This document shows, one piece after another, positions 34,873-44,511 of a stretch of 64,000 bases of DNA (the first letter of the stretch is position 1; every line of letters begins with the position of its first letter). This stretch comes from Massilia sp. R2A-15 (GTDB lineage Bacteria; Pseudomonadota; Gammaproteobacteria; Burkholderiales; Burkholderiaceae_D), in contig NZ_CP131935.1 of NCBI RefSeq assembly GCF_030704305.1, positions 4,216,001-4,280,000 on the forward strand. The letters are read 5' to 3'. A model generated the notes under the pieces. That model saw only the letters and a list, made by a program, of their open reading frames with translations. It ran no database searches and was not told the origin of the DNA. Made by a program: the position numbers and the translations under genes.

Positions 34873-37800
34873 CCAGTTTGCACCAGCAGTTCGATGCGTT
34901 CACCGACACCCAGAAACTGATCGCCGCCCTGCTCGCGCTGGCGGGCGAACCGATGGGCAAGGGCCGCATCGTGCTGCACCTGGCGGAGATGGGCATCGTC
35001 GTCCCCGCCGACACGCTGGACGCCGACATGAAGCTGTTCCGCGCGCTGGGCGTCGTCACCGAATCGATCGGCCGCGGTTTCGCGATCGCTCCCGAGGCGG
35101 TGTGGCCGGCGATCCGGGTTGCGTTTGCCGGAGACATGTTCGGGCCGCTGTGCCGCGTGTACGAAAAAGTCACGCCGCTGCGCCGCAACTGGGAAGGCGC
35201 GGTGGTGCTGCGCAGCTACCGCCAGGGCGTGGCGCTGCTGCGCATGGCGCTGATCGGCGGCGAGGACACGCGCACGGTGGCGGCGCTGCTGGAAGCCTGC
35301 CTGTCCTGCCACGAAGCGGGCTACCTGCATCCGCTGGTGGACATCTTCGGCCGCCCGTTCGAGCCGGCGATGTTCGAACTGATCGCCCCGGCGATGCAGG
35401 ATGACGTGCTGGCCGTGCTGATGGTGGAAGCGCAGCGCGACCCGATCGGCGCCCCGCTGCTGCGCGAGTATGCCGAGCGCCACGCCGCCAATCCCGGCGC
35501 GTCGATGTTCCTGCGCACCGCGCTGGCCGAACACCTGATCCTGTGCGGACGCCTGGACGACGCCGCGAACATGCTGCAGGACCTCGACCTGTCGCAGGCG
35601 CAGTTCTTCCGCGCCGTGATCCTGCTGCTGCGCGACCAGCCCGATGAAGCATTGCCGATGTTCGAGCAGGCCCTGAAGGCGTTGCGCAAGGAGACCGGCA
35701 AGCGCAAGGCTGTTTTTGGCGGCATCGGCGGCCATCTGTACGTGCTGGCCCTGATCCGCAGCGGCGATGCGAAACACGACAAGCTGGCGGAAGCCTACCT
35801 CGACATCGCCACGCGCGCGGTGCAGAACCACGATACCGCGGTGTACCAGCAGCTTTCCATGCTGCGCCAGATCCGCGCCGGCGTGGTCGATGCGGACGTG
35901 CTGCCGTCGCGGAACTGGGAACAGGCGATGCAGCCGTTCGTGTTCCGCGCGCTGATGCACTACTGGCTGGGCGCGCCGCAGCTGGCCAACAAGCGCGAAG
36001 CGATCGAACAGGAATTCGAAGTGGCCGTCGCCGCCGGATTCGACCTGCTGGCCGCGCCCCTCGGCCAGATCCTCGGCAGCATGGGCGCGGTGGGCCGCGA
36101 GCAGCAGGCGATCGCGCTGCGCCAGCGCCACCGGCTGACCGACCTGACCCTGTGGTTCGAGCGCGAGGAAGCCTGGCAGCGCCAGCTCAATGCGCTGATC
36201 AACCTGCAGCCAGCCACGAACGCCGAGGTGGTGAAGGAATCGCGCCTGGTATGGCTGATCGGCTACGACCCGAACTGGGGCGTCACCAGCATCGAACCGC
36301 GCGAGCAGAAGCGCGATGCGCAGGGCGGGTGGTCGAAGGGCCGGGCCATTTCGCTCAAGCGCCTGTCCGAAGACGCCGACGAACTCGATTTCCTCACCGG
36401 CCAGGACCTCAACGCGATCGCTTCGGTGCAGGCCTTCAAGTACTACAGCAGCAGCGGCTCGCGCTACGAGCTCGATACCGACAAGGCGGTCTCCGCGCTG
36501 ATCGGCCATCCGCTGCTGTTCTGGATCGATGCGCCCGGCACCCGCGTCGAACTGCTGCCGGGCGAACCGGAACTGCTGGTCAAGGCGCGCGCCGGCGAAG
36601 TGCTGATCACCATGCGGCCATCCACCGTGGGCGCCGACGACCTGTGCGTGGCGAAGGAAACCCCGACCCGGCTGCGCGTGGTGCGCATCACGCCCGAGCA
36701 CCGGCGCGTCGGGGCGATCATCGGCGAAGGGCTGGTGGTGCCGCTGCACGCCGAAAAGCAGGTGCTCAAGGCGATCAGCGCGATCTCGTCGATCGTCACG
36801 GTGCAGTCGGACATCGGCAGCAGCGCGGCCGACATCGAACGGGTGGACGCCGATCCGCGCCTGCACGTGCACCTGCTGCCCTACCAGCAGGGACTGAAGA
36901 TGCAGGTGCTGGTGCGTCCCCTGCCCGGCGCCGGCGCCTATTACCCGCCCGGCAGTGGCGCCGAGAGCGTGATCGCCGACGTCAACGGCGCGCGGGTGGA
37001 AGCGCGCCGCAACCTGAACGCCGAGCGCGAGGCCGAGCGCGACCTGGTCAGCGCCTGCCACGCGCTGGAGCAGGCCGAGTCCGAGCACGGCGAATGGCTG
37101 CTCGGCCAACCCGTGCCCTGCCTCGAACTGCTGGCGGAACTGCAGGAGCTCGATCCGGCCAAGGTGCTGGTGGCCTGGCCCGAGGGCGAGTCGTTCAGGG
37201 TCGGCAGGAAGGTCGATTCGAAGTCGGTGCGCGTGAACATCAAGCGCGACAAGGACTGGTTCGCCGCCAGCGGCGAAGTCCAGATCGACGAGGACCGCAT
37301 CATCGACCTGCGCGCGCTGCTCGACATGCTCAAGTCGAGCAAAGGCCGCTTCGTCGAACTGGGCGACAACCAGTTCCTGGCGCTTTCCTCCGAACTGCAC
37401 CGGCGCCTGATGGACCTGGCCTCCTACGGCGACATCGCCGGCGACAGCGTGCGCGTGCATCCGCTGGCCAGCTTCGCGCTGGAGGAACTGGCGCTGGACG
37501 CGGGCGGGGTCAAGGCCGACAAGATGTGGAAGGACCACCTCAAGCGGATGGCCGCGACCAGCAATTTCACGCCGCAGCTGCCAAGCACCCTGCAGGCCGA
37601 ACTGCGCGACTACCAGCTGGAAGGCTTCGAGTGGCTGGCCCGCCTTGCGCACTGGGGCGTGGGCGCCTGCCTGGCCGACGACATGGGCCTGGGCAAAACG
37701 GTGCAGGCGCTGGCGCTGCTGCTGTCGCGCGCGCCGCAAGGGCCGGCGCTGGTGATCGCGCCAACTTCGGTGTGCATGAACTGGATGGCGGAAGCGGAGA

Positions 37801-38993
37801 AATTCGCGCCGACCCTGAAGGTGAAGCTGTTCGGCGCCGGCGACCGCGCCGCGATGCTCGACGGCGCCGAGCCGTTCGACCTGGTGATCGCCAGCTACGG
37901 CCTGCTGCAGCTGGAGGCGGCGGCGTTCGCCAAGGTCAAATGGCACACCATCGTGCTCGACGAAGCGCAGGCGATCAAGAACACCGCCACCAAGCGCTCG
38001 CAGGCCGTGATGGCGCTGCAGGGCGACTTCCGCATGGTGGCGACCGGCACGCCGCTGGAGAACCACCTGGGCGAGTTGTGGAACCTGTTCCGCTTCATCA
38101 ATCCGGGACTGCTCGGCACCGCCGACCAGTTCAGCCTGCGCTTCGCCGGCCCGATCGAAAAGGCCCAGGACAAACGCGCCGAGCAAGGCGCCCGCACGCG
38201 CTTGCGGCGCCTGATCCAGCCCTTCATCCTGCGCCGCACCAAGGCCCAGGTGCTGAACGAACTGCCGCCGCGCACCGAGATCGTGCTGCCGGTGGACCTG
38301 ACCCAGGAAGAGACCGCGCTGTACGAGTCGCTGCGCCGCGACGCGCTCGAAAAGCTGGCGTCGCTGGAAGCGCCGCAAAGCCAGAAGTCGATCCAGATCC
38401 TGGCCGAGATGATGCGCCTGCGCCGCGCCTGCTGCAATCCGGCGCTGGTGGCGCCCGAACTGGGACTGGCCAGCAGCAAGCTGATGGTGTTTGCGCGCCT
38501 GCTCGAAGAGCTGCTGGAAAACCGCCACAAGGTGCTGGTGTTCAGCCAGTTCGTCGACCACCTGACGCTGATCCGCCAGCACCTGGACGCGCGCGGCATC
38601 GGCTACCAGTACCTCGATGGCGCGACCCCGATGGCCGAGCGCAAGAAGCGGGTCGACGCCTTCCAGGGCGGCGAAGGCGACGTGTTCCTCATCAGCCTGA
38701 AGGCCGGCGGCGTGGGCATCAATTTGACCGCGGCCGACTACGTGATCCACATGGACCCGTGGTGGAATCCCGCGGTCGAGGACCAGGCGTCGGACCGCGC
38801 GCACCGCATGGGCCAGCAGCGGCCCGTGACGATCTACCGCCTGGTGGCGCGCCACACGATCGAGGAGGGCATCGTCGAACTGCACAAGCACAAGCGCGAC
38901 CTGGCCGACAGCCTGCTGGAAGGATCCGACCTGTCGGCGCGCATGTCGCCGGCGGACATGATGAAAATGCTCGAGGAGGGATTGGCAAAATGA
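34869..38993 (+). CDS. Large SNF2-family DEAD/DEAH helicase
   Basis: 1374 residues. The first ~900 residues hold an N-terminal helical region and a central domain of unknown role (helical-repeat-like between about 150 and 450). The SNF2 ATPase follows: Walker A DDMGLGKTVQAL (Lys943), motif II DEAQ (1031-1034), GTPLENHLGELWNLFRF, then the second RecA lobe with VFSQFVDHL, YLDGATPMAERKKRV, LISLKAGGVGINLTAADYVI and DRAHRMGQQRPVTIYRLV. Such proteins translocate on double-stranded DNA without unwinding it. The gene overlaps the S9 peptidase upstream and the membrane protein downstream by ATGA. The partners suggest a compact operon but not a role. Confidence 0.93.
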   Translation: MTSLHQQFDAFTDTQKLIAALLALAGEPMGKGRIVLHLAEMGIVVPADTLDADMKLFRALGVVTESIGRGFAIAPEAVWPAIRVAFAGDMFGPLCRVYEKVTPLRRNWEGAVVLRSYRQGVALLRMALIGGEDTRTVAALLEACLSCHEAGYLHPLVDIFGRPFEPAMFELIAPAMQDDVLAVLMVEAQRDPIGAPLLREYAERHAANPGASMFLRTALAEHLILCGRLDDAANMLQDLDLSQAQFFRAVILLLRDQPDEALPMFEQALKALRKETGKRKAVFGGIGGHLYVLALIRSGDAKHDKLAEAYLDIATRAVQNHDTAVYQQLSMLRQIRAGVVDADVLPSRNWEQAMQPFVFRALMHYWLGAPQLANKREAIEQEFEVAVAAGFDLLAAPLGQILGSMGAVGREQQAIALRQRHRLTDLTLWFEREEAWQRQLNALINLQPATNAEVVKESRLVWLIGYDPNWGVTSIEPREQKRDAQGGWSKGRAISLKRLSEDADELDFLTGQDLNAIASVQAFKYYSSSGSRYELDTDKAVSALIGHPLLFWIDAPGTRVELLPGEPELLVKARAGEVLITMRPSTVGADDLCVAKETPTRLRVVRITPEHRRVGAIIGEGLVVPLHAEKQVLKAISAISSIVTVQSDIGSSAADIERVDADPRLHVHLLPYQQGLKMQVLVRPLPGAGAYYPPGSGAESVIADVNGARVEARRNLNAEREAERDLVSACHALEQAESEHGEWLLGQPVPCLELLAELQELDPAKVLVAWPEGESFRVGRKVDSKSVRVNIKRDKDWFAASGEVQIDEDRIIDLRALLDMLKSSKGRFVELGDNQFLALSSELHRRLMDLASYGDIAGDSVRVHPLASFALEELALDAGGVKADKMWKDHLKRMAATSNFTPQLPSTLQAELRDYQLEGFEWLARLAHWGVGACLADDMGLGKTVQALALLLSRAPQGPALVIAPTSVCMNWMAEAEKFAPTLKVKLFGAGDRAAMLDGAEPFDLVIASYGLLQLEAAAFAKVKWHTIVLDEAQAIKNTATKRSQAVMALQGDFRMVATGTPLENHLGELWNLFRFINPGLLGTADQFSLRFAGPIEKAQDKRAEQGARTRLRRLIQPFILRRTKAQVLNELPPRTEIVLPVDLTQEETALYESLRRDALEKLASLEAPQSQKSIQILAEMMRLRRACCNPALVAPELGLASSKLMVFARLLEELLENRHKVLVFSQFVDHLTLIRQHLDARGIGYQYLDGATPMAERKKRVDAFQGGEGDVFLISLKAGGVGINLTAADYVIHMDPWWNPAVEDQASDRAHRMGQQRPVTIYRLVARHTIEEGIVELHKHKRDLADSLLEGSDLSARMSPADMMKMLEEGLAK

Positions 38994-39478
38994 TGGACCA
39001 GGACACTGCAAGCCAGGTGCCGCCGGCGGCGATTGTCGTCGGCGTCAAATCGTGGGTCGCTTACTTCGGCACGCTGCTGCTGGCCGCGCTGCTGTTTTTC
39101 GGTTTGCTGCCGCTGGCGTTCATGTGGAACGAGATCGCCGCCGGCGTCGTGTTCCTCGGCTCGGCGGTCGTCATCGGCTACCGCCTGCTGCTGCTGCGCA
39201 GCGTGCAGCTGTATTACGACGAGGTGGGCGTCTGGGCCTATTCGGGCATCCTGCCGTGGAAAAAGGGCGTGTCCGGCGTGAAGTGGCGCGACATGGACGA
39301 GGCGACTTTCGAGCCGGGGTTCTGGAGCTGGGTGACCGGTTCGTACACGGTGCGCATCGGCCACCGTTTCACCAAGGCGAACGAGATCGTGCTGACCAAT
39401 ATCGCGCGCGGCAAGACGGCCGTGGCGACCCTGAACGCGTACCAGCAGGAGCTGCTGCGCACCAACAGGATCAGCTGA
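38990..39478 (+). CDS. Two-span membrane protein with PH-like domain
   Basis: 162 residues; the start ATGATG overlaps the helicase stop. Two hydrophobic segments (SWVAYFGTLLLAALLFFGLL and AAGVVFLGSAVVIGYRLLLL) precede a cytoplasmic beta-rich part (LYYDEVGVWAYSGILPWKKG, VKWRDMDEATFEPGFWSWVT, YTVRIGHRFTKANEIVLTNI). This resembles bacterial PH domains, which bind membranes or partners. It ends one base into the next gene's start. The coupling to a SNF2 helicase is unexpected. Confidence 0.78.
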   Translation: MMDQDTASQVPPAAIVVGVKSWVAYFGTLLLAALLFFGLLPLAFMWNEIAAGVVFLGSAVVIGYRLLLLRSVQLYYDEVGVWAYSGILPWKKGVSGVKWRDMDEATFEPGFWSWVTGSYTVRIGHRFTKANEIVLTNIARGKTAVATLNAYQQELLRTNRIS

Positions 39479-39933
39479 TGGATCACGCACAGGCCATGGA
39501 GTTCGTGCGCGAGCACGGCGTGGTGCTGGTGTCGGCCAGCGGGCCGGCGCCGAAGCTGACCGAGGCGATCGCCGGCGAGAAGATCAAGGGCAGCTGGTGG
39601 GGCCACCCGAAAGGCAAGCAGATTTTCCTGGTGCTGGAGGAAGTCACGGACGACCCGGACGTGCTGGTGTGCCGGCTGGTGGACGACAAGCTCACGCTGG
39701 TGCACCGGCGCCTGTGGCCGGCCCTTGCGGCGGCGGCTCCGCGGCTGCCCGCGTCGCGGCTGTGCCAGGTCACGCAGGTGCATACGGCGGGGGGGCGCCA
39801 TCGCAATATCGAAACTGCGTTCGAGGACTGGCTGCCCCCTGACGTCGCGGAAGCGGCGCGGGGCATCCGTATTGACGATGCGCTGGCCGCCCTGCACCCA
39901 AGTGTTCCGGACGTGCGCAAACAGCGCGATTGA
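39478..39933 (+). CDS. Conserved hypothetical protein
   Basis: 151 residues: MDHAQAMEFVREHGVVLVSA, KIKGSWWGHPKGKQIFLVLE, DDPDVLVCRLVDDKLTLVHR. The GSWWGHPKG and VCRLVDGK-type segments look like a conserved family seen in proteobacteria and actinobacteria; I do not know its function. No signal peptide or membrane span. Its ATG shares a base with the stop of the membrane protein, making it the fourth gene of the overlapping S9-SNF2-PH operon. Confidence 0.78.
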   Translation: MDHAQAMEFVREHGVVLVSASGPAPKLTEAIAGEKIKGSWWGHPKGKQIFLVLEEVTDDPDVLVCRLVDDKLTLVHRRLWPALAAAAPRLPASRLCQVTQVHTAGGRHRNIETAFEDWLPPDVAEAARGIRIDDALAALHPSVPDVRKQRD

Positions 39934-39979
39934 TGCTAACCTGTCGCCCGCGTTTGCACCCCATTTACGAGGCCACACG

Positions 39980-41854
39980 ATGTTAAAAACGAAATTGACG
40001 CTGGCAGTTCTTTTGACAGCCTTCGCACTGGCGCCCGCGAGCGCGGCCAGGCCGAAGAAGGCCGCGGCCAAGGCGCATGCGGGCAAGGTGGCCAAGGCGC
40101 CGGCCGCGAAGAAAACCGTGGCCAGGTCCGCGGAACCAGACCCCGATGCCGCGGTAGCGGCGCCAGCGCCGGCGCCGGCCGAACGCAAGTCGGACCGCTG
40201 GATGGACAGCACGGCGCAGCAGTTCCTCAACGCGCAGTGGAAGCTCGATCCGGAAGGCGCGATCGCCGCCGGCAAGTACGACGGCGCGGCCAACCTGACC
40301 ATCCCGAACGCGGCGACGCGCTCGCACCAGCTGGCGTTCGCCGACGAGTGGCTGGCCCGCTTCGGCAAGATGAACGTGAGCCAGCTCTCGCCCAAGCAGC
40401 GCACCGACCTGGCGCTGCTGGTGAACAAGGTGAAGTCGGACCGCTGGTACCTGACCACCCTGCGCGAATACGAATGGAATCCGGCCGTCTACAACATCGC
40501 CGAGCCGATCGACCTGATCCTGTCGACCGAATACGCGGCCAAGCCGCAGCGCCTGCGCACCCTGCTGCGCCGGATCGCCAACGTGCCGGCCTACTACCAG
40601 GCGGCGCAGGCGAGCATCGTCAATCCGACCCACGAACACACGCAGCTGGCGATCTCGCAGGCGCCGGGCACGATGGTGGTGCTGGCCGACCTGGGCAAGG
40701 CGGCCCAGGAATCGATATTGACGCCGCAGGAGAAGGCGATCTTCGCGCAGCGCATCGCCAACGCCGGCACCGCGCTGCTCGGCTACGTCGACTTCCTGAC
40801 GGCGCTCGACAAGAAGCAGCAGGACAGCCACAGCGCGCGCTCCTTCAGGATCGGCAAGGAGCTGTACGAAGCGAAGTTCGGCTACGACATCCAGTCCGCC
40901 AGCAGCGCCGCGCAGACCTACCAGAAGGCGCTGGCCGCGAAGGAAGAACTGCTGGTGCGGATGAACGGCCTGGCCGACGAACTGTGGCCGAAGGTGATGG
41001 GCGGCGCCGCCAAACCGGACGACCGCTTCCGCAAGATCGGCATGGTGATCGACAAGCTGTCGGCCAACCACGTCGCGCGCGAGAACTTCTTCCCCGAGAT
41101 CCGGCGCCAGATCCCGCTGCTGCAGAACTGGGTGGTGAGCCACAACCTGCTCACGCTCGATCCGAAGCGTCCGCTGGAAGTGCGCGAGACGCCGATGTAC
41201 AAGCGCGGCGTGGCCGGCGCCAGCATCGACGCGCCCGGCCCGTACCGCCCGCAGGACCGCACTTGGTACAACGTGACGCCGATGGACTCGATGTCGCCGC
41301 AGGAGGCCGAGAGCAGCCTGCGCGAATACAACCACTGGATCCTGCAGATCCTCAATATCCACGAAGCGATTCCGGGCCACTACGCGCAGCTGGTGTACGC
41401 CAACAAGTCGCCGTCGCTGGTCAAGTCGCTGTTCGGTAACGGCGCGATGGTCGAGGGCTGGGCGGTGTACGCCGAGCGCATGATGCTCGAATCGGGCTAT
41501 GGCGACAACGCGCCGGAGATGTGGCTGATGTACTGCAAGTGGAACCTGCGCAGCGTGACCAACACGATCCTCGATTACAGCGTGCACGTGAACGGCATGA
41601 CGCAGGCGCAGGCGATCGACCTGCTGGTGCGCCAGGCGTTCCAGACGCCGGCCGAGGCGAGCGAGAAGTGGCGCCGGGTCCAGCTGACGTCGGTGCAGCT
41701 GACCAGCTACTTCAGCGGCTACGCCGACATCATGGAACTGCGCGAGCAGCGCAAGCAGGCGCTCGGCCCGCGCTTCGTGCTGAAGGACTTCCACGAGCAA
41801 TTCCTCAGCTACGGCAGCGCGCCCGTGAAAGTGATCAGGGAGTTGATGCAGTAA
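39980..41854 (+). CDS. DUF885 family exported metallopeptidase-like protein
   Basis: 624 residues. A signal peptide (1-22, ending APASAA) is followed by an Ala/Lys/Pro-rich linker (23-70), then the DUF885 domain from about residue 72. The zinc-type motif is HEAIPGH (His461, His467) with YAQLVYANKSP after it, and MVEGWAVYAERMM supplies the second conserved block with Glu. These features match DUF885 proteins, predicted gluzincin-like peptidases of unknown substrate, acting in the periplasm. Residues 48-58 (VARSAEPDPDA) are encoded by a sequence nearly identical to the dispersed REP element. It stands ~46 bp after the preceding operon and may be co-transcribed. Confidence 0.9.
   Translation: MLKTKLTLAVLLTAFALAPASAARPKKAAAKAHAGKVAKAPAAKKTVARSAEPDPDAAVAAPAPAPAERKSDRWMDSTAQQFLNAQWKLDPEGAIAAGKYDGAANLTIPNAATRSHQLAFADEWLARFGKMNVSQLSPKQRTDLALLVNKVKSDRWYLTTLREYEWNPAVYNIAEPIDLILSTEYAAKPQRLRTLLRRIANVPAYYQAAQASIVNPTHEHTQLAISQAPGTMVVLADLGKAAQESILTPQEKAIFAQRIANAGTALLGYVDFLTALDKKQQDSHSARSFRIGKELYEAKFGYDIQSASSAAQTYQKALAAKEELLVRMNGLADELWPKVMGGAAKPDDRFRKIGMVIDKLSANHVARENFFPEIRRQIPLLQNWVVSHNLLTLDPKRPLEVRETPMYKRGVAGASIDAPGPYRPQDRTWYNVTPMDSMSPQEAESSLREYNHWILQILNIHEAIPGHYAQLVYANKSPSLVKSLFGNGAMVEGWAVYAERMMLESGYGDNAPEMWLMYCKWNLRSVTNTILDYSVHVNGMTQAQAIDLLVRQAFQTPAEASEKWRRVQLTSVQLTSYFSGYADIMELREQRKQALGPRFVLKDFHEQFLSYGSAPVKVIRELMQ
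40123..40152 (+). repeat. REP-derived sequence inside the DUF885 coding region
   Basis: The 30 bases from CAGGTCCGCGGAACCAGACC to GATGCCGC differ from the REP tract at 8681-8710 at one position. They are read in frame and code for part of the disordered linker after the signal peptide. Confidence 0.82.
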
Positions 41855-42013
41855 GGCGCGAAGCCGGGAAAATTGCCCGGTCAGGCCTTTTCACGAAACG
41901 ATCAAACGCCACCTATATGCAGCACGAAAAGCCTTCCTGCGTTGATTCGCCACAAAGCTGTTCGACATGCCCGCTCTATGATTTGGTTTCCCAAAGCCAA
42001 CAGAAAGAGTGCC

Positions 42014-42517
42014 ATGTTGAAAATCACAGTGTCGATTCTTGTTGCGGCGTCGCTGGCGGCGTGCGGCGGTGGTGGCTCCGCGAAGGAGCAGGCTCTCCCG
42101 AAGTCTCTCGTTGCGCCGCTGACGCCGGTGGCTACATCGGCGCTGTCCGCCGAAAGCACGGCGGTGCCCCCTGCGACGGTGCAAGCCCCGCCGGTCAGTG
42201 CGACAGCCCCCACCTTCACTGGTGCTAACATCAACCTGAACAGCAATCACCAGGAATTTCTTGTGAAATCCGTTGGCACCAGTGCCCTTCAATTGACAGG
42301 CACTTCGAATGCAGGATGGATCGCCGACGGCCAGAAAATGGATTCGGTCGCAATCAACGGCACACTCAATACCATCGTTTTCCGGCCCGGGGCCACTGCG
42401 ACTTCACTGACCATCAATGCGGCCGGCAATACGATCTATTTGCCGGCGGGTTCGCCCATCAAGGTCGACGGGGCGTTCGCCGCCCAGACTATCGTGCACT
42501 TCTATACTCCGCAGTAA
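42014..42517 (+). CDS. Hypothetical lipoprotein
   Basis: 167 residues. Type II signal peptide with lipobox LAAC at Cys17 (MLKITVSILVAASLAACGGG). A Pro/Ala/Ser/Thr-rich linker (about 30-65) leads to a small repeat-like beta domain (GANINLNSNHQEFLVKSVGT, SVAINGTLNTIVFRPGATAT, SLTINAAGNTIYLPAGSPIK). Each ~20-residue strand pair with an Asn-Thr-I turn suggests a beta-helix (DUF3060-like). Expected at the outer or inner membrane, facing the periplasm. Function unknown. Confidence 0.75.
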   Translation: MLKITVSILVAASLAACGGGGSAKEQALPKSLVAPLTPVATSALSAESTAVPPATVQAPPVSATAPTFTGANINLNSNHQEFLVKSVGTSALQLTGTSNAGWIADGQKMDSVAINGTLNTIVFRPGATATSLTINAAGNTIYLPAGSPIKVDGAFAAQTIVHFYTPQ

Positions 42518-42561
42518 ACCCTGTTAAAGGACGCGAGATAGACCGGTCAATCGCAAATTTT

Positions 42562-42580
42562 CCGGTCGAATTTCGACCGG
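42562..42580. terminator. Hairpin between convergent genes, possible terminator
   Basis: CCGGTCGA-ATT-TCGACCGG, a perfect 8-bp stem with a three-base loop, lies between the ends of the lipoprotein gene (+) and the glycosyltransferase gene (-). T-tracts on either side are short, so termination strength is uncertain. Confidence 0.5.
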
Positions 42581-42624
42581 GAAGTTCTGCTTTTGATCAG
42601 GGACTTGGCGCAGACGAACTCGCC

Positions 42625-44511
42625 CTATGAGTTCGCGCGCCGGCGCGCGGTGATGCGGTACAGCCCGCACTCGCCGCGCCGGGCGACCGCTTCCAGCGCA
42701 ACCTCGCCCTTCACCTTTTCCAGCAATGGCGCGCCGCACGCGAGCAGCGTGCCGGCGCCGGCGCCGATCCGGGCCGACGCCGGCTGGATGACGACGTCGT
42801 TGCCGGCCGCGCGCAGCGCCGTCACGTAGAACAGGGTCGGCGCCACGTAGAACGGATCGCCGTGCCCGTTCGGGTAACCCGGATGGACGATGACGAGGCG
42901 GCGCAGGTCCGCGGGCGCCACGGCGCCGTCGCGCAGCATCAGGCTGTAGCCGTCGATTGCGCCGTCCGTTTTGGCGACCGCGCGTTCCACCAGTCCGATG
43001 TTCAGCGCCACCACGCACGCGAGGGCGATCGCGCCGCCGGCGGCCAGCGCGCGCGGCGTGGCGCGCGTGCGCGCGAACGCCATCCCCACCAGCAGCGCCA
43101 TCAGCGGCGCCAGGGGCGCGGCGTACCACGCCAGCTTGGTCGACGCCGACGAAATCACCACCAAGTAGAACAGCGCGGCCAGCCCGATGAAGCGGCCGGT
43201 TGCGCGCTCCTCCCCGGCGCCGCGCCGCGCCAGCGCCCAGCCGCAGGCGATCGCCGGCAGCATCCACGGAAACAGCGGCAGCTTGCCCAAGTACCAGTAG
43301 AACGGCCCGTCGTGGTGTTCGATCACCGTCCCGTAGCGTCCACCCAGGTCGTTGGCGCGGGCGGCCGCGAAGTAACCAGGGTCGGCCTGCTCGCGCAGCA
43401 CGTAGTAGCCGATGCAGACGGCCGCGATCAGCGCCACGCTGGAGTAGAACGCGCGCATGCGCAGCAGCGCCGGCACGCGCCCGTGCAGCAAGGCGTAGGC
43501 GGCCAGCACCGGCAGGAAGATCAGGCCCTGGATGGTCTTGGTCAGGAAGGCCAGCACGATGCAGGCCGCGCACAGTCCCAGCCACAGGTTCTCCCGCGCG
43601 CGGGCGGCGTGCACGAACAGGTAGCCGGCCAGCAGGTAGCCGGTGGTCCACAAGGTCAGCAAGGCGTCGTAGTCGCCGGCGCGCGCGCCGTGCGCGATCA
43701 CGTAGCCCGGCGTGGCCAGCAGCACGAGCACCGCGGCGAAGCCGGCGAACGGCCGGCGCAGCCGCCAGGCGCAAAACCAATACAGCATGCTGGCCGTGCC
43801 GAAGGCGGCCAGCACCGACGGCAGGCGCAGCGCCCATTCGTTGGCGCCGAGCAGGCGGATCGACAGCGCCATCAGCCAGATCAGCAGCGGCGGCTTGGTG
43901 TTCCAGTGATCCGGCACGCCATCGTAGGTGGTCACCAGCGACAGGCCGTGCTGCGCCATTTCGATGGCGTTGTTGGCCAGGCGCGATTCGTCCCAGATCG
44001 CCACCGGCGCGGCGCCCAGCCGGTACAGCAGCACGGCGCCCAGCGCCAGCAAGGCGGCGGCGTACCAGCGGCCGCTGTGCGGGACCGCCGCGGCGCGCGC
44101 GGCCGGGGCGGTGGCGGGGAACGCCACGTGGCGGCATCCCAGGTAGAACGCGATCGAATAAAACGGCATGCCGGCCATGTGCGCCAGGTAGTTGTTCAGC
44201 CCGAGGCGGATCAGTCCCAGCACGATGGCGATGTTGAGCAGGTAGGACACGCCGAACACCAGCAGGAAGCGCGCCAGCGCCGGCAAGGCGGCGGCGCTGC
44301 TCTGAAAGGTCCAGCGCCGGTTCAGGGTGAAGCTGAACGCCAGCCCGGCCAGGTAGCCGGCCAGGTTGGCGCGCGCGTCGCCCACGCCGAACCAGGCGGT
44401 CAGGCAGAAGATGATCGCCAGCGTCAGCAAGGTGTTGAGCACGCCGACGCCGGCGAATTTGACGACCGCGTGGCGCAACAGCGGAGACAAGCGCGCCGCG
44501 GCGGCCGTCAC
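42625..44511 (-). CDS. GtrA-like domain fused to a GT39-type (ArnT/PMT) glycosyltransferase
   Basis: 628 residues from GTG 44511, which overlaps the stop of the upstream GT2 gene (GTGA). Residues about 10-130 form a GtrA-like four-span domain (VKFAGVGVLNTLLTLAIIFC; NLAGYLAGLAFSFTLNRRWT; FLLVFGVSYLLNIAIVLGLI). The rest is a GT39/ArnT-type polytopic enzyme with the acidic first loop (APVAIWDESRLANNAIEMAQ) and GVPDHWNTKPPLLIWLMALS, typical of transferases using polyprenyl-phosphate sugars. The GT2 gene upstream would make the polyprenyl-phosphate sugar, GtrA-like spans would help its flipping or presentation, and GT39 would transfer it in the periplasm. All three activities lie in one two-gene operon. 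Confidence 0.88.
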   Translation of the reverse strand: MTAAAARLSPLLRHAVVKFAGVGVLNTLLTLAIIFCLTAWFGVGDARANLAGYLAGLAFSFTLNRRWTFQSSAAALPALARFLLVFGVSYLLNIAIVLGLIRLGLNNYLAHMAGMPFYSIAFYLGCRHVAFPATAPAARAAAVPHSGRWYAAALLALGAVLLYRLGAAPVAIWDESRLANNAIEMAQHGLSLVTTYDGVPDHWNTKPPLLIWLMALSIRLLGANEWALRLPSVLAAFGTASMLYWFCAWRLRRPFAGFAAVLVLLATPGYVIAHGARAGDYDALLTLWTTGYLLAGYLFVHAARARENLWLGLCAACIVLAFLTKTIQGLIFLPVLAAYALLHGRVPALLRMRAFYSSVALIAAVCIGYYVLREQADPGYFAAARANDLGGRYGTVIEHHDGPFYWYLGKLPLFPWMLPAIACGWALARRGAGEERATGRFIGLAALFYLVVISSASTKLAWYAAPLAPLMALLVGMAFARTRATPRALAAGGAIALACVVALNIGLVERAVAKTDGAIDGYSLMLRDGAVAPADLRRLVIVHPGYPNGHGDPFYVAPTLFYVTALRAAGNDVVIQPASARIGAGAGTLLACGAPLLEKVKGEVALEAVARRGECGLYRITARRRANS

